64,000 nt of DNA from Synergistes jonesii (lineage in GTDB: Bacteria > Synergistota > Synergistia > Synergistales > Synergistaceae), in contig NZ_JMKI01000006.1 in NCBI RefSeq assembly GCF_000712295.1, positions 62,001 through 126,000 on the forward strand, written 5' to 3'. Of the stretch, positions 1 through 11,942 are shown piece after piece. Each line of letters opens with the position of its first letter. The first letter of the stretch is position 1. The notes beneath the pieces are model-generated. The model was not told where the DNA came from. It made no database searches and was given only the letters and a program-made list of their open reading frames with translations. A program made the translations under genes and the position numbers.

Positions 1-1
1 G

Positions 2-3000
2 GAGGAGCGCATCCACCGCTTCTACGACCCGGACAAGTTCAAGGCCGAAGAGGCTTTCCGCATCGTCAAGGCCGACGAGGTGCCGGTGCAGGAGGGAGAT
101 ATCATAACCTCCCAGCAGTTCTCGCGCCTAAAGAACGACTACGGTGACGGCTTATTCGAAGCCGAGCCGGCTTACCGCATTACAGAGGAGGGGGCGTCCG
201 AAGCCGACGAGGCTAAGATAGTCTCGGAGAGCGAAAAGAACGCGAAGCTGAAACAGAATCCCGACGCCGAATGCAGGCGCGCCGTTATAAACAACCAGGA
301 AGCCTACATTATAACGAGCGTGAAGCCGCTCCCTTTTAAAAAGAACGACGTCATCTCGAAGGGCGAGGAAGAGCTCTGGTCGCAGAAGTTCCCGAAGCGC
401 ATGCAGACCGTCGAAGAAGTAGATATGATAGAGGATCCTTGCTATATAGTAATAGACGGCGGAGCCTCTCCCTTCGCGCGGGGCGACATCGTGCTCGAGC
501 GCGAGGCTCAGATATGCGCGGCGTACGATAAGGAATTCCACGCAGGAATCGGAGCGGAAGGCGTCTATGCGCTGCTTTGCCAGATAAACATCGACACGCT
601 CGTCGAATCGCTGCGCGAGGAGATAGCTGAGAGCTCAGGACAGAAAAAGCGCAAATTAGTCAAGCGCCTCCAGGTCGCGGAGGATTTCCGCAAGAGCGAT
701 TCGCGCCCCGAATGGATGGTGCTTTCGGTCCTGCCTGTCATCCCGCCCGACCTTCGCCCGATGGTGCAGCTTGACGGCGGACGCTTCGCCACATCCGACC
801 TCAACGACCTTTACCGCCGCGTGATAAACCGCAACAACCGCCTGCGCAAGTTGCAGGAGTTGAAGGCGCCGGAAATTATCATCCGCAACGAGAAGAGGAT
901 GCTGCAGGAATCCGTAGACGCCCTAATAGACAACGGACGCCGCGGCAAGGCCGTGCTCGGAGCCGGCAATAGGCCGCTGAAGAGCCTCACCGACCTCCTG
1001 CGCGGTAAAAAAGGACGCTTCCGCCAGAATCTGCTCGGCAAGCGCGTCGACTACTCGGGGCGTTCCGTCATCGTCATCGGGCCGCACCTCAAGATATACC
1101 AGTGCGGCGTCCCGAAGCAGATGGCGCTTGAGCTCTTCAAGCCCTTCGTCATGCACAAGCTCGTCGAGAGCGGACTTGCGCCGAACGTGAAGAGCGCGCG
1201 CCGCTTCATAGAGCGCGGGCGCGACGAAGTATGGGGGATACTCGAGGAGATAATAAAGGACCATCCCGTCATGCTGAACCGCGCGCCTACTCTGCACCGC
1301 TTGGGCATTCAGGCCTTTGAGCCGGTGCTCATAGAAGGCAAGGCGATACGCCTGCATCCGCTCGTTTGCACCGCCTTCAACGCCGACTTCGATGGAGACC
1401 AGATGGCCATACACGTACCGCTGTCGCTCGAAGCGCAGACGGAAGCGCGCGTTCTGATGCTTTCATCGAACAACCTGCTCTCCCCCGCGAGCGGAAAGCC
1501 CGTAGTCACCCCCACTCAAGATATCATACTCGGCGTCTACTACCTGACGAACGTGATGGAGGGCTGCAAGGGCGAGGGGCTGCGCTTCCGCGATATGGAC
1601 GATGTCCTTTCGGCGCTCGACCACGAGCTCGTCCACGTCAACTCCAAGATATACCTTAAGAAAGATCCGGCGTGGAAATGCGACGCGATCGACGGCAAGT
1701 GGATCGAGACCTGCCCGGGGCGCGTGCTCTTCAACTGCGCGCTGCATCCGAGCTTCCGCTATAAAAACGAGCTTATAAATAAGAAGGAAATGGGCAAGCT
1801 GCTCGACGACGCCTACGACAGGGTCGGACAGACGGGCATGGTCGATATGCTCGACGCGATAAAGGCCCTCGGCTACCGCTGGTCTACGATCAGCGGGATC
1901 AGCCTCGGCGTCGGCGATATAGTAGTCCCGCCGGAGAAGAAGGAGATACTCGGCATCACGCTCGTTCAGGAAGAAGACCTGACGGGCCAATACGAGATGG
2001 GCATCCTGACGGAAGATGAATATATGCGCCAGAAGGACATCCTCTGGTCGGACGCCGGACGCCGCATCGCCGACAAGATCATGGACGGCCTCGCGGTGGA
2101 CAACGCGCTGCGCATAATGGTCGACTCCGGAGCCCGCGGCTCCCGCGGACAGGTCGCCCAGATGGCGGGTATACGCGGGCTGATGGCAGATCCCTCGGGG
2201 CGCATCATCCGTTATCCTATCATCGCCAATTTCAAGGAAGGCCTCAATACGCTGGAGTACTTCATTTCAACGCACGGAGCAAGAAAAGGGCTCGCCGACA
2301 CGGCCCTCCGTACCGCGAAATCCGGCTATCTGACGCGCCGCCTCGTAGACGTCGCCCAGGACCTGATCGTCATGGAAGAGGACTGCGGCACGCACGCAGG
2401 CATCGAGATCCGCCCGCTACTCCAGCAGGATGGCCGGGCCACGATCTCTATGTCCGAGCGCCTCACGGGCAGGGTAAGCCTCGAGGACGTGAAGGACCCG
2501 CGCAGCGGCGGCGTTCTGCTTGAGAGGAACGAAGAGATAGACGCGGACAAGGCGTCGTACATCGAATCGCTGTACGACGCAGGAGAGATAAAATCCGTCA
2601 AGGTCCGCAGCCCGCTGACCTGCGGCTTGCGTCACGGCATCTGTCGTGCGTGCTATGGCCGCGACCTTGCGACGCGCAAGAGGATAGCGATCGGCGAGTC
2701 GGTCGGGGTAGTCGCGGCTCAGTCGATAGGCGAGCCCGGCACCCAGCTTACGATGCGTACCTTCCACACCGGAGGCGTACGTCAGTTCACCGGCGAAGAT
2801 ATCACGCAGGGTCTTCCGCGCATCGAGCAGCTCTTTGAAGTGCGCCGCCCGAAGAAAGTCGCGATACTCGCCGAGGAAACCGGCACGATCGTCGAGCTGC
2901 GCGAGATGGACGGCAAGCGCAAGATAATCATCGCGAAAGAGGGCGAAGACGGTGCCGAAGAGCGTATATCCTACAATATACCGGCGTCGCAGAACCTTCT

Positions 3001-4573
3001 TTCGGGAATCGAAGAGGGCGTTCAGATAAAGAAGGGGCAGATACTGACGGAAGGCTACATCGATCCGCAGCAGCTGATCGAGGTGGAGGGACTCGAGGCG
3101 GTGCAGCATTACCTCCTCGACGGGATACAGGAGGTTTACCGCTCGCAGGGCGTTTCGATAAACGACAAGCACATCGAGACGATTCTGCGCAAGGTCGCTC
3201 CGGTCAACCGAGTGCGCGTCGTCAAAGAGGGCGACAGCCCGTTCGTATCCGGCGAGCTCGTCTGGAAGGAAGACCTCGAGAAGAACGTGCAAGAAATTCG
3301 CGGCGAAAACGCAGCCTCCCTCGGAGTGTCGCTAGCGTTTCTCGGCGACTACGAAGTCACCGACGTGGCCGGCGAGGGCATTGCGCCCGGCGCGGCAGGG
3401 GGCGAAAGGGAGATACCCTATTCGAACGACGAGGTCGCATCCTTCCTTCAGGCCGGGAGTATGGCCACGGAGCTCACCGCGAAGAACAAATCGGGCTCTG
3501 TGCGTGTGTTTATCGGCGACGCGAACTTCAAGCGTTCGATAGAGGGCTTCGAACTCGTCGAAGATTTCACGCCGGCGAAGAGAGGCGACTCAGAAGGAAA
3601 AGCGGATGCCGCACCGCTCGTTAAGGCGGGCACGAGGCTTACTTCAGCGGAGCTTTCGGCGATAGCTTCCTGCGCGCCGCAGCCGATATGCGTCTTCGAT
3701 ATGAACACTCTCATCAGCTGCAAGAACAGAGCGTGGTTTGCAAACGCGGTCGAAGCGGACGGAAGCGTAATAATCGACGCGGACGCGCCGCTCGACGACA
3801 AGGCCGTCTCGCTTCTTAAGGGGCACGGCGTAGCGCAGATAAAGCTCTGGAAGAATCCCGACGTCCTCGACGTTACAGAGGGCGTGCGCCAGGTGCTGCT
3901 GCAGCACTTCTTCGGCAAGACGATCAAGCAGGCCGTCAACGCCGATGGAGAAGTCATGGAAAGCATTCCAAAATTCATCGACGCGTCCGTGATGAACGGC
4001 ATAGTCGACGAAAGCATTTCGGGAGTGGAATGTGACGGAGACAAGATCATAACGAAGGAAAGCCTCATCAGGCTCCTGCTGCAGGAAAAGGCTCTCGGTA
4101 AGATTCTTCTCTCGCCGGTCGCTGATGCGAAAGGAGAGGCCGCCGTCACGGCTCCGCGGGAAATCACTAACGACGTTATAGAAAAGATTGCGGCCGCGTC
4201 GCCCGAGAGCGTTACGATGCGTTCCAAGTCGGCGGCTTCTGAATATAGAAAGCTCTTGCAGCGGGTCACGTTCGTTCGGCGCCTGCTTGAGGAGCCGCAG
4301 TGGCGCCCCGTCGTCCACGGCGTAACTAAAGCCGCGCTCGCTACGGACAGCTTCCTGTCGGCGGCATCGTTCCAGCAGACCGCCCAGGTGCTTGCGGCGG
4401 CCGCGGTGCGCGGAGACGTCGACACGTTGGCCGGGCTTAAGGAGAACGTCATAATCGGGCTTCTCATCCCTGCCGGCACGGGCATCGAACGCCACCGCAA
4501 GGTCGAGATAACGGAAGAAAACGAAAACGCCGTCGGCGAAGAAGAAATTCCGGAGCCCTCGTTCGACAAATAA
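2..4573 (+). CDS. rpoC: RNA polymerase beta' subunit (5' truncated by window)
   Basis: Largest catalytic subunit of RNA polymerase. The frame is open from base 2, so the true start lies before the window and the GTG at 80 is internal. The active-site Mg motif NADFDGDQM is encoded near 1380-1407, the zinc-site cysteines [14 protein letters not shown] near 2617-2658, and the trigger-loop segment [16 protein letters not shown] near 2729-2775. The C-terminal block [12 protein letters not shown]...GLLIPAGTG ends normally. Two stretches do not match the canonical protein as I know it: about 1-415, before the conserved [21 protein letters not shown] block, and about 3290-4300, between the GELV segment and the final [12 protein letters not shown] block. 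Both look like lineage-specific insertions. rpoB would be expected just upstream. Confidence 0.98.
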   Translation, partial: EERIHRFYDPDKFKAEEAFRIVKADEVPVQEGDIITSQQFSRLKNDYGDGLFEAEPAYRITEEGASEADEAKIVSESEKNAKLKQNPDAECRRAVINNQEAYIITSVKPLPFKKNDVISKGEEELWSQKFPKRMQTVEEVDMIEDPCYIVIDGGASPFARGDIVLEREAQICAAYDKEFHAGIGAEGVYALLCQINIDTLVESLREEIAESSGQKKRKLVKRLQVAEDFRKSDSRPEWMVLSVLPVIPPDLRPMVQLDGGRFATSDLNDLYRRVINRNNRLRKLQELKAPEIIIRNEKRMLQESVDALIDNGRRGKAVLGAGNRPLKSLTDLLRGKKGRFRQNLLGKRVDYSGRSVIVIGPHLKIYQCGVPKQMALELFKPFVMHKLVESGLAPNVKSARRFIERGRDEVWGILEEIIKDHPVMLNRAPTLHRLGIQAFEPVLIEGKAIRLHPLVCTAFNADFDGDQMAIHVPLSLEAQTEARVLMLSSNNLLSPASGKPVVTPTQDIILGVYYLTNVMEGCKGEGLRFRDMDDVLSALDHELVHVNSKIYLKKDPAWKCDAIDGKWIETCPGRVLFNCALHPSFRYKNELINKKEMGKLLDDAYDRVGQTGMVDMLDAIKALGYRWSTISGISLGVGDIVVPPEKKEILGITLVQEEDLTGQYEMGILTEDEYMRQKDILWSDAGRRIADKIMDGLAVDNALRIMVDSGARGSRGQVAQMAGIRGLMADPSGRIIRYPIIANFKEGLNTLEYFISTHGARKGLADTALRTAKSGYLTRRLVDVAQDLIVMEEDCGTHAGIEIRPLLQQDGRATISMSERLTGRVSLEDVKDPRSGGVLLERNEEIDADKASYIESLYDAGEIKSVKVRSPLTCGLRHGICRACYGRDLATRKRIAIGESVGVVAAQSIGEPGTQLTMRTFHTGGVRQFTGEDITQGLPRIEQLFEVRRPKKVAILAEETGTIVELREMDGKRKIIIAKEGEDGAEERISYNIPASQNLLSGIEEGVQIKKGQILTEGYIDPQQLIEVEGLEAVQHYLLDGIQEVYRSQGVSINDKHIETILRKVAPVNRVRVVKEGDSPFVSGELVWKEDLEKNVQEIRGENAASLGVSLAFLGDYEVTDVAGEGIAPGAAGGEREIPYSNDEVASFLQAGSMATELTAKNKSGSVRVFIGDANFKRSIEGFELVEDFTPAKRGDSEGKADAAPLVKAGTRLTSAELSAIASCAPQPICVFDMNTLISCKNRAWFANAVEADGSVIIDADAPLDDKAVSLLKGHGVAQIKLWKNPDVLDVTEGVRQVLLQHFFGKTIKQAVNADGEVMESIPKFIDASVMNGIVDESISGVECDGDKIITKESLIRLLLQEKALGKILLSPVADAKGEAAVTAPREITNDVIEKIAAASPESVTMRSKSAASEYRKLLQRVTFVRRLLEEPQWRPVVHGVTKAALATDSFLSAASFQQTAQVLAAAAVRGDVDTLAGLKENVIIGLLIPAGTGIERHRKVEITEENENAVGEEEIPEPSFDK

Positions 4574-4593
4574 AAATTCAGCCGAAAAAAACT

Positions 4594-4638
4594 ACAGCGG
4601 AGGGCGCGCTGTTTATTGACAGCGTCGCCCTCCGCTGT
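4594..4638 (+). terminator. Rho-independent terminator after rpoC
   Basis: A long hairpin begins 20 bases after the rpoC stop. ACAGCGGAGGGCG pairs perfectly with CGCCCTCCGCTGT, and an inner CGCTG/CAGCG pair closes a loop of about 8 bases. It is followed by a T-rich TATTATATTT tract. The downstream half also carries a promoter (separate entry). Confidence 0.8.
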
Positions 4639-4644
4639 TATTAT
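4616..4644 (+). promoter_or_regulatory. Sigma-70-type promoter embedded in the rpoC terminator
   Basis: TTGACA at 4616-4621 and TATTAT at 4639-4644 are separated by exactly 17 bases. The -35 starts in the terminator loop and the -10 follows directly after its stem. It would start transcription a few bases before the L7Ae-like gene and so feed the str/S10/spc/alpha run. Confidence 0.75.
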
Positions 4645-4677
4645 ATTTCGGTGCGACTATGCACGGGAGGTGTTCGT

Positions 4678-4926
4678 GTGCCTTTAAACGAGTTGGCGCA
4701 AAGTACGCGCTGCGCGGGAGCGAACAGCGTGCTGAGGAAGATCGCAAGAGGCGAAGCGGTAAAAATTTTTCTCGCGGCGGATACAGACGCCAAACTGAAA
4801 GATAAAATAAACCTCGCGGCGAGAGAGAGTAATATCCCCGTGGAAATCGCGGAGGATTCACAACAACTGGGAAGAGCGTGCGCCGTGCCGAGGAAAACGG
4901 CCGTCGCTGCGATTCTTAAATGGTAA
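4678..4926 (+). CDS. L7Ae-family ribosomal protein (YbxF/eL8-like)
   Basis: Small RNA-binding protein of 82 residues of the L7Ae/L30e/S12e/Gadd45 family, which binds kink-turn RNA. The start is the GTG at 4678, because GGGAGGTG at 4665-4672 is a good ribosome site at the right distance; an upstream GTG at 4651 lies too close to the promoter. The protein reads [20 protein letters not shown] and then [26 protein letters not shown], the usual family pattern. Its place just before rpsL matches the rpoC-(L7Ae)-rpsL-rpsG order of many Firmicutes-like genomes. It is the first gene after the embedded promoter. Confidence 0.85.
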   Translation: MPLNELAQSTRCAGANSVLRKIARGEAVKIFLAADTDAKLKDKINLAARESNIPVEIAEDSQQLGRACAVPRKTAVAAILKW

Positions 4927-4957
4927 CCAAACTTTTAACAGGGAAGGAGGAAGTTAT

Positions 4958-5329
4958 TTGCCAACAATTAGCCAGCTTATCCGTAACGGCAGGGAGGAAA
5001 AAAGGCATCGTTCGAGCGCCCCTGCTCTTCAGGAAAACCCGCAGCGTCGCGGCGTATGCACCCGCGTTTACACTGTGACCCCGAAGAAGCCGAACTCTGC
5101 TCTCCGCAAGGTCGCCCGTGTGCGCCTTACAAACGGAATCGAAGTCACAGCTTATATACCGGGAGTCGGACACAACCTTCAGGAACACTCTGTGGTTCTC
5201 GTCCGTGGGGGTCGTGTCAAGGACCTTCCCGGCGTTCGCTACCACATTATTCGTGGTACGCTCGACTGCGGCGGAGTTGAGAACCGCCGCCAGAGCCGTT
5301 CGCTCTACGGCGCGCGCAGACCGAAATAA
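4958..5329 (+). CDS. rpsL: 30S ribosomal protein S12
   Basis: Decoding-centre protein of the small subunit, 123 residues, usual length. The start is TTG at 4958 behind AAGGAGG (4944-4950). The conserved loops [11 protein letters not shown] and [13 protein letters not shown] are intact, with lysine at both classical streptomycin-resistance positions, so the sequence looks wild-type at these sites. First classical gene of the str operon, followed closely by rpsG. Confidence 0.98.
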   Translation: MPTISQLIRNGREEKRHRSSAPALQENPQRRGVCTRVYTVTPKKPNSALRKVARVRLTNGIEVTAYIPGVGHNLQEHSVVLVRGGRVKDLPGVRYHIIRGTLDCGGVENRRQSRSLYGARRPK

Positions 5330-5334
5330 CTTAA

Positions 5335-5820
<486 letters not shown>

Positions 5821-5862
5821 CGGAAAGTTTTTTAATTTTGATTTAGTTTGGTGGTGTTGGCG

Positions 5863-7929
5863 ATGCAGGGCATCGACTTGAGTACAGTGCGCAATATAGG
5901 AATAGCTGCGCATATAGATGCAGGCAAAACGACGACGACGGAGCGCATCCTCTTCTATACTGGCCGTAAGCACAAGCTGGGGGAGACCCATGAAGGCGCG
6001 GCTACTATGGACTGGATGGAGCAGGAGCGCGAACGCGGCATTACCATCACGTCGGCGGCTACGACCTGTTTCTGGGGCGATTGCCTTATAAACATAATTG
6101 ATACACCCGGACACGTGGACTTCACAGTCGAGGTGGAACGTTCCATGCGCGTGCTTGACGGCGCGGTATCGGTCTTCTGTGCAGTCGGCGGCGTTGAGCC
6201 TCAGTCCGAGACGGTCTGGCGTCAGGCCGACAAATACGGTGTACCGAGGATAGCTTTCGTCAACAAAATGGACAGGGTCGGCGCGGATTTTTCCGCCGTC
6301 GTAGCGCAGATGAGAAAGCGCCTCGGCGCGAAGGCCGTGCCCATTCAGATACCGATCGGAGTCGAAGACGGATTCAGCGGAATGGTGGATCTCGTCAACC
6401 GTAAGGCGATAATTTACGACGACACGCTCGGCACCGAGTTCCATACGGCCGACATACCGCCTCAGCTCGAAGAAGAAGCGGAAATAGCGCGCCTGGAAAT
6501 GCTAGAGATGCTTGCCGATTACGACGACGAAATGATGGAGCTTTACCTCGAAGGCTCCGAGATTCCCGTCGAGATGATTAAAAGGGTCATCAGAAAGGCG
6601 ACCATAGGGCTTGACATCGTTCCGGTCCTCTGCGGTTCGGCGTTCAAAAACAAGGGAGTGCAGCCTCTGCTTGACGCCGTCGTGGCTTATCTGCCAAGTC
6701 CTCTCGACATGCCTCATATCGTAGCAGTCGACCCGGACGACACCTCTAATGAGATAGAGGTCAAGGCCGCGGCGAACGAGCCTTTCGCTGCTTTGGCTTT
6801 CAAGATAATGGTCGACCCGTTCGTCGGCAGGCTTGCTTTTTGCCGCATTTACTCCGGCCATATCGAAAGCGGCATGTCCGTCTATAACCCGAATACGCGC
6901 CGCAGCGAGCGCGTCGGGCGCATACTCCGTATGCACGCCAACAAGCGCGAGGAAATGGACGGCGCCCAGGCGGGACTTATAGTAGCTATCCCGGGGCTTA
7001 AGCAGGTACGCACGGGCGACACGCTCTGCGACGAGAAGCGTCCCGTGCTTCTTGAAAACCTCACCTTCCCGGAGCCGGTCATATCGCTATCGGTGGAGCC
7101 TATGAGCAAAGCCGACCAAATCAAGCTCGCGAAGGGACTCGAAGCGCTCTCCGAAGAAGACCCGACCTTCCGCGTTTCCGTCAACGAAGACACGGGGCAG
7201 ACGCTTATCAGCGGTATGGGAGAGCTTCACCTGGAAATCATCGTCGACCGTCTGCGCCGCGAATTCAGCGTAGAGGTCAAGGTCGGGCGTCCGCAGGTGG
7301 CCTACCGCGAGGCGATACGCAAGCCAGCGCGCGCTCAGGGCAAATTTGTCAGGCAGACCGGCGGCAAGGGGCAGTACGGCGACGTAGTGCTGGAGATAGA
7401 GCCTCTTGCGGGTGGCAGCGGCTTTGAGTGGGAAGACAGAATCGTCGGCGGAGCTGTCCCGAAGGAATACATCCCGGCCGCCCAGAAGGGCGTCGAGGAT
7501 GCTCTCAACAACGGCGTGCTCGGCGGTTATCCTGTGATCGGCATAAAGGTCGCCATAGTCGACGGAAGCTATCATGAGGTCGACAGCTCCGAAATGGCGT
7601 TCCGCATAGCCGGTTCGATGGCCGTAAAAGAGGCCCTTAAAAAGGCTGACCCGGTCCTTATGGAGCCTGTAATGAGCGTTGAGGTCGTAGTTCCCGAAGA
7701 GTACATGGGCGACGTGATAGGAGACCTTTCATCGCGTCGCGGTAGGGTGGCCGAGATGGGTATGCGCGCGAACGCAAGAATCGTCAAGGCATTCGTGCCG
7801 CTTGCGTCTATGTTCGGGTACGCGACGGATCTCAGAAGCAAAACGTCGGGGCGTGCTTCATACACAATGAGCTTCGACCACTACGAGGAAGTTCCCCGCA
7901 GCGTGGCCGAAGAACTGCTTAAGGGTTAA
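5863..7929 (+). CDS. fusA: Elongation factor G
   Basis: Translocation GTPase, 688 residues from ATG 5863. The frame also offers upstream TTG/GTG codons (5848-5857), but ATG 5863 places the N-terminus as in other EF-G proteins, a few residues before [22 protein letters not shown]. The P-loop AHIDAGKT, switch-[10 protein letters not shown] and base-recognition NKMDRVGAD are visible. Domains II to V follow, ending in [19 protein letters not shown]. The ribosome site is weak (GGTGGTG), suggesting reliance on readthrough from rpsG. Confidence 0.97.
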   Translation: MQGIDLSTVRNIGIAAHIDAGKTTTTERILFYTGRKHKLGETHEGAATMDWMEQERERGITITSAATTCFWGDCLINIIDTPGHVDFTVEVERSMRVLDGAVSVFCAVGGVEPQSETVWRQADKYGVPRIAFVNKMDRVGADFSAVVAQMRKRLGAKAVPIQIPIGVEDGFSGMVDLVNRKAIIYDDTLGTEFHTADIPPQLEEEAEIARLEMLEMLADYDDEMMELYLEGSEIPVEMIKRVIRKATIGLDIVPVLCGSAFKNKGVQPLLDAVVAYLPSPLDMPHIVAVDPDDTSNEIEVKAAANEPFAALAFKIMVDPFVGRLAFCRIYSGHIESGMSVYNPNTRRSERVGRILRMHANKREEMDGAQAGLIVAIPGLKQVRTGDTLCDEKRPVLLENLTFPEPVISLSVEPMSKADQIKLAKGLEALSEEDPTFRVSVNEDTGQTLISGMGELHLEIIVDRLRREFSVEVKVGRPQVAYREAIRKPARAQGKFVRQTGGKGQYGDVVLEIEPLAGGSGFEWEDRIVGGAVPKEYIPAAQKGVEDALNNGVLGGYPVIGIKVAIVDGSYHEVDSSEMAFRIAGSMAVKEALKKADPVLMEPVMSVEVVVPEEYMGDVIGDLSSRRGRVAEMGMRANARIVKAFVPLASMFGYATDLRSKTSGRASYTMSFDHYEEVPRSVAEELLKG

Positions 7930-7961
7930 TAAAGTATTTACCTCAGGGAGGTTGGAGAAAA

Positions 7962-9152
7962 ATGGCAAAAGAGAAATACGTACGCAGCAAGCCGCATCTA
8001 AACATAGGTACGATAGGTCACATAGACCACGGCAAGACGACGTTGACGGCGGCCATCACGAAGACGCTGGCCCGTCATGGAGGGGCGGACTTCACGCCGT
8101 TCGAAATGATAGACAAGGCGCCCGAAGAGAGAGAGCGCGGCATAACGATCAACATCTCCCACGTCGAATACGAGACGGATACGCGCCACTATGCGCACAT
8201 CGACTGCCCTGGTCACGCGGACTACATCAAAAACATGATAACGGGAGCGGCTCAGATGGACGGAGCGATCCTCCTGGTAGCGGCGACGGACGGTCCGATG
8301 GCGCAGACGCGCGAGCACGTACTTTTGGCGCGTCAGGTCAACGTTCCGGCGCTGGTAGTATTCATGAACAAATGCGACATGGTAGACGACCCGGAACTTC
8401 TCGACCTTGTTGAGATGGAAATAAGGGACCTATTGAACAAATACGAATTCCCTGGAGACGACATCCCGATAATCCGCGGCAGCGCGCTGAAGGCGCTGGA
8501 GTCGGAAGAAGACAACGAGTGGACGGAAAAGATAATGGAACTGATGAAGGCGTGCGACGACTACATACCGGCGCCGGAGCGGGAAGTCAACTTCCCCTTC
8601 CTGATGCCGATAGAAGACGTTTTCACGATCACAGGTCGCGGCACAGTGGTGACGGGCAGAGTAGAAAAAGGAATAATCAAGCCCGGAGACGAAGTAGAGA
8701 TAGTAGGAATAAAAGACACGCGCAAGACAGTTGCGACGAGCCTTGAGATGTTCCGTAAAATCCTCGACGACGCGGAAGCGGGAGACAACGTAGGCATCCT
8801 TTTGCGCGGCATAGGCAAAGAAGACGTCGAGCGCGGCCAGGTACTTGCGAAGCCGGGAAGCATCCATCCGCACACGCACTTCAAAGGAGAAGTATACGTG
8901 CTCAAGAAAGAAGAGGGCGGACGCCATACGCCGTTCTTCAGCGGCTACAAGCCGCAGTTCTACTTCCGCACGACAGACATCACGGGAGAGATCAAACTTG
9001 CTGAAGGCGTAGAGATGGTAATGCCGGGAGACAACAGCACATTCGAAGTGACGCTGATAGCGCCGATAGCGATGCAGGAAGGTCTTCGCTTCGCGGTCCG
9101 GGAAGGCGGCCGCACGGTAGGAGCCGGCGTCGTCACTCAGATCATCGAATAA
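7962..9152 (+). CDS. tuf: Elongation factor Tu
   Basis: GTPase that delivers aminoacyl-tRNA to the ribosome, 396 residues, normal length. The P-loop reads GHIDHGKTT (Ile where most bacteria have Val). DCPGHADY and NKCDMVDD are present, and the protein ends in [11 protein letters not shown] at 7962 has GGGAGG upstream. It is separated from rpsJ by only 18 bases with no terminator, so str and S10 genes appear to be one transcription unit. No second tuf is visible in the window. Confidence 0.98.
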   Translation: MAKEKYVRSKPHLNIGTIGHIDHGKTTLTAAITKTLARHGGADFTPFEMIDKAPEERERGITINISHVEYETDTRHYAHIDCPGHADYIKNMITGAAQMDGAILLVAATDGPMAQTREHVLLARQVNVPALVVFMNKCDMVDDPELLDLVEMEIRDLLNKYEFPGDDIPIIRGSALKALESEEDNEWTEKIMELMKACDDYIPAPEREVNFPFLMPIEDVFTITGRGTVVTGRVEKGIIKPGDEVEIVGIKDTRKTVATSLEMFRKILDDAEAGDNVGILLRGIGKEDVERGQVLAKPGSIHPHTHFKGEVYVLKKEEGGRHTPFFSGYKPQFYFRTTDITGEIKLAEGVEMVMPGDNSTFEVTLIAPIAMQEGLRFAVREGGRTVGAGVVTQIIE

Positions 9153-9170
9153 CCCCAGGAGGGGAATATT

Positions 9171-9476
9171 TTGGCAAAGAAGATTCGTATCAAACTTAAG
9201 GCGTTCGATCACCGCGTGCTTGACGCGTCAGCGACACAGATCGCCGATACCGCGCAGCGCACCGGTGCCAAGGTATCGGGTCCCGTGCCCCTTCCGACAG
9301 AGGTAAACCGTTACTGTGTGCTCACCTCGCCGCACGTCGACAAGGATGCCCGCGACCAGTATGAGATCAGGACGCACAAGCGTCTGATAGATATAATCGA
9401 CCCGACCCAGAAGACGATGGAGGCCCTTATGGAGCTGAACCTGCCTTCCGGTGTGGATATACAGATTAAGCTGTAA
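9171..9476 (+). CDS. rpsJ: 30S ribosomal protein S10
   Basis: S10 (NusE), 101 residues, 30S head protein that also joins antitermination complexes. The start is TTG at 9171 behind AGGAGGGG. Typical segments are [36 protein letters not shown] and [16 protein letters not shown]. First gene of the S10 block. Confidence 0.98.
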   Translation: MAKKIRIKLKAFDHRVLDASATQIADTAQRTGAKVSGPVPLPTEVNRYCVLTSPHVDKDARDQYEIRTHKRLIDIIDPTQKTMEALMELNLPSGVDIQIKL

Positions 9477-9507
9477 GGTTATAATCTGAAAAAGGAGTGA
9501 AACGTTA

Positions 9508-10134
9508 ATGAGTATGGGGATTCTGGGCCGCAAGGTAGGGATGACCCAGGTCTTCGACGAAAACGGCAGAGCGGTTCCTGTGACGGTAATTGAAGCAGGT
9601 CCGTGCACGATCGTTGAAATCCGGACACCTGAAAAGAACAGCTACAGCGCAGTTCAGCTCGGTCTCGGAGAAGTGAAGCCCGTCAAGGTCACAAAGCCGA
9701 TGAAGGGTTACTTCGAAAAGCAGGAAGTTGCGCCCAAGCGCTGGCTGAGGGAGTTCCGCGTGGATGACACGTCGGGCTACCAGGTGGGACAGGAGATCAC
9801 CGTTTCTCTGTTCCAAAATGGCGAATTGGTTGACGTCATCGGCGTCAGCAAAGGCAAGGGATATGCGGGCGTATTGAAGCGCCACGGCTTCGGCGGCACG
9901 CCGGCGAGCCACGGACACTCGGTAACGCACCGCCACCCCGGTTCGATTGGATGCAGCAGCTACCCCGGCCGTGTGATGAAGGGCCGGAAGATGGCGGGTC
10001 ATATGGGCAGCGAGCGCGTAACGACGAAAAACCTCAAGGTCTTCGGCGTTGACGAGGAGAACAACCTGATATTGATAGCAGGTCCCGTTCCCGGCGCGAA
10101 AAACGGCCTTGTCATGATCCGCAAGACAGCGTAG
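9508..10134 (+). CDS. rplC: 50S ribosomal protein L3
   Basis: Early-assembly 23S rRNA-binding protein, 208 residues. The ATG at 9508 is preceded by AAAGGAGTGA; a second ATG at 9514 is possible. The N-terminal GILGRKVGMTQVFDENG and the extended loop near SHGHSVTHRHPGSIG...GHMGSERVT are family-typical. Confidence 0.97.
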   Translation: MSMGILGRKVGMTQVFDENGRAVPVTVIEAGPCTIVEIRTPEKNSYSAVQLGLGEVKPVKVTKPMKGYFEKQEVAPKRWLREFRVDDTSGYQVGQEITVSLFQNGELVDVIGVSKGKGYAGVLKRHGFGGTPASHGHSVTHRHPGSIGCSSYPGRVMKGRKMAGHMGSERVTTKNLKVFGVDEENNLILIAGPVPGAKNGLVMIRKTA

Positions 10135-10152
10135 TAGGGGAGGCAGAAGACG

Positions 10153-10776
10153 ATGCCTGTAGTAAAGGAAGTAAATTTCAAAGGCGAGGTTATCGGCGAC
10201 GTTACCCTTTCCGATGCCGTCTTCGGAGCCCCGGTCCATGTGCCGGCCATGCACCAAGTCGTGGTCGCGCATCTGGCTAACTGCCGTGTCGGCACGCATA
10301 ACACGAAAGACCGCGGCGACGTACGCGGCGGCGGCAAAAAGCCCTGGAGACAGAAACACACGGGACATGCGCGTTCGGGAAGCTCGCGTTCGCCTGTGTG
10401 GGTCGGCGGCGGTGTAGCCCATGGTCCGCATCCGCGCGATTATCATCAGAAGGTGAACAAGAAGGTCCGCCGTCTTGCGATACGCAGCGCGCTCACGCTG
10501 AAGGCGCAGGCGGAGAACATGATAGTTGTGGACAAGTTCGACATCGACGCCCCGAAGACGAAGAGCATGATTGCCTTCCTCGCGGCGGTGCAGAAGGGCA
10601 AAAAACCCCTTCTCGTCCTGCACGAGACGAATATGGCCGTAGTGAAGTCGGCGGCGAATATTCCCGGCGCTTATGTGCAGCATGTCGACAGCGTCAACGT
10701 CTACGACCTTTTGAATCATGACCAGCTGATCGCAACTCCAGAAGCGATTAAAAAGCTCGAGGAGGTATTCGGCTAA
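10153..10776 (+). CDS. rplD: 50S ribosomal protein L4
   Basis: Exit-tunnel protein, 207 residues. The tunnel loop with THNTKDRGDVRGGGKKPWRQK is clear. In some bacteria L4 autoregulates the S10 operon; no matching leader is evident here, since rpsJ follows tuf by 18 bases. The stop overlaps the rplW start (TAATG). Confidence 0.97.
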   Translation: MPVVKEVNFKGEVIGDVTLSDAVFGAPVHVPAMHQVVVAHLANCRVGTHNTKDRGDVRGGGKKPWRQKHTGHARSGSSRSPVWVGGGVAHGPHPRDYHQKVNKKVRRLAIRSALTLKAQAENMIVVDKFDIDAPKTKSMIAFLAAVQKGKKPLLVLHETNMAVVKSAANIPGAYVQHVDSVNVYDLLNHDQLIATPEAIKKLEEVFG

Positions 10777-11072
10777 TGAATGCTATTTCGTACGATATAA
10801 TAGTCCGCCCCATCATAACGGAGAAAACGAGCCGCCAGATGGAGCTGGGACAGTACACGTTTGAAGTTCTTCCGAAGGCCAACAAGATAGAGATTCGCAA
10901 AGCGGTCGAGGAAGTTTTCAAGGTCAAGGTTGTCAGGGTAAATACGATCCAGGTCCGTTCCAAACCGAAGCGGATGGGCGCCTTTTTGGGTCGTTCACGC
11001 TCGTGGAAGAAGGCGGTCGTCACTCTCGCAAAGGGAGAAAAGATCGCTTTCTTCGAGGGCGCAAGCGCCTAG
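10776..11072 (+). CDS. rplW: 50S ribosomal protein L23
   Basis: Protein at the tunnel exit that docks trigger factor and SRP, 98 residues. ATG 10776 overlaps the rplD stop by one base, with GGAGG inside rplD as ribosome site. [12 protein letters not shown] at the N-terminus and the basic loop [20 protein letters not shown] identify the family. Confidence 0.97.
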   Translation: MNAISYDIIVRPIITEKTSRQMELGQYTFEVLPKANKIEIRKAVEEVFKVKVVRVNTIQVRSKPKRMGAFLGRSRSWKKAVVTLAKGEKIAFFEGASA

Positions 11073-11091
11073 GCAGAAAGGGGAAGCATCG

Positions 11092-11916
11092 ATGGGAATT
11101 AAGAAATACCGTCCCACTACGCCCAGCCGCCGTCAGATGGCGACGCCCGATTTTTCCGAAATCACAAAGGCGAAGCCTGAACGCAGTCTGGTGGTATCGC
11201 TCTCACAGTCAGCGGGACGCAACAACAACGGGCGCATCACGTCGAGACATCGCGGCGGACGCGGAAGAATCAAATACCGCATTATCGACTTCAAGCGCGA
11301 CAAGGCCGGAGTCGCGGGCAAGGTTGCCGCGATCGAATACGATCCCAACCGCTCCGCGCGCATCGCCCTTATCTCCTACAGGGATGGCGAGAAGAGATAC
11401 ATCATAGCCCCTGTCGGACTCAACGTGGGCGATACGATCGTCTCCGGCGAAGGCTCGGACATCCGCCCCGGCAATGCTCTGAAGCTCAGAGACATCCCCG
11501 TTGGAACGATAGTCCATAATATTGAGCTTGAGCCCGGCCGCGGCGCGGTAATGGTCCGTTCCGCCGGTACGTCGGCACAGCTTATGGCCAAAGAGGGCAA
11601 GTACGCCTTTGTGCGTATGCCTTCCGGCGAGCTTCGCCTCGTTCTTCTCGAGTGTATGGCGACAGTCGGACAGGTTGGCAACGAGGAGCATGAGAACGTG
11701 GTCTCAGGTAAGGCCGGAAGAACACGCTGGCTCGGTATCCGTCCGCATATCCGCGGCATGATACAGAACCCTGTCGACCACCCAATGGGCGGCGGCGAGG
11801 GAAAGAGCAAGTCGCACAAGCATCCTGTCTCGCCGTGGGGCACTCCGGCAAAGGGTTACCGTACTCGCAAACGTAAGCCGTCGGATAAGTTCATCGTCCG
11901 TCGCCGCAAGAAGTAG
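11092..11916 (+). CDS. rplB: 50S ribosomal protein L2
   Basis: Core 23S-binding protein close to the peptidyl-transferase centre, 274 residues. The [13 protein letters not shown] region and the C-terminal [17 protein letters not shown] motif are present. The functionally important His of VDHP is kept, while the next position is Met rather than the common His. It ends in KFIVRRRKK as usual. Confidence 0.98.
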   Translation: MGIKKYRPTTPSRRQMATPDFSEITKAKPERSLVVSLSQSAGRNNNGRITSRHRGGRGRIKYRIIDFKRDKAGVAGKVAAIEYDPNRSARIALISYRDGEKRYIIAPVGLNVGDTIVSGEGSDIRPGNALKLRDIPVGTIVHNIELEPGRGAVMVRSAGTSAQLMAKEGKYAFVRMPSGELRLVLLECMATVGQVGNEEHENVVSGKAGRTRWLGIRPHIRGMIQNPVDHPMGGGEGKSKSHKHPVSPWGTPAKGYRTRKRKPSDKFIVRRRKK

Positions 11917-11942
11917 CCCAGGTTTGTAGGAGGTAAATAATT

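Noticed and set aside
80-82. GTG as possible rpoC start
   Set aside because: The frame continues upstream to base 2 with RpoC-like coding sequence; the gene is cut by the window.
2417-3292. 291-residue open frame on - within rpoC
   Set aside because: Lies opposite conserved RpoC sequence in GC-rich DNA; no ribosome site or family pattern.
9505-10719. 404-residue open frame on - across rplC and rplD
   Set aside because: Antisense to two certain ribosomal genes; composition typical of a mirror frame.
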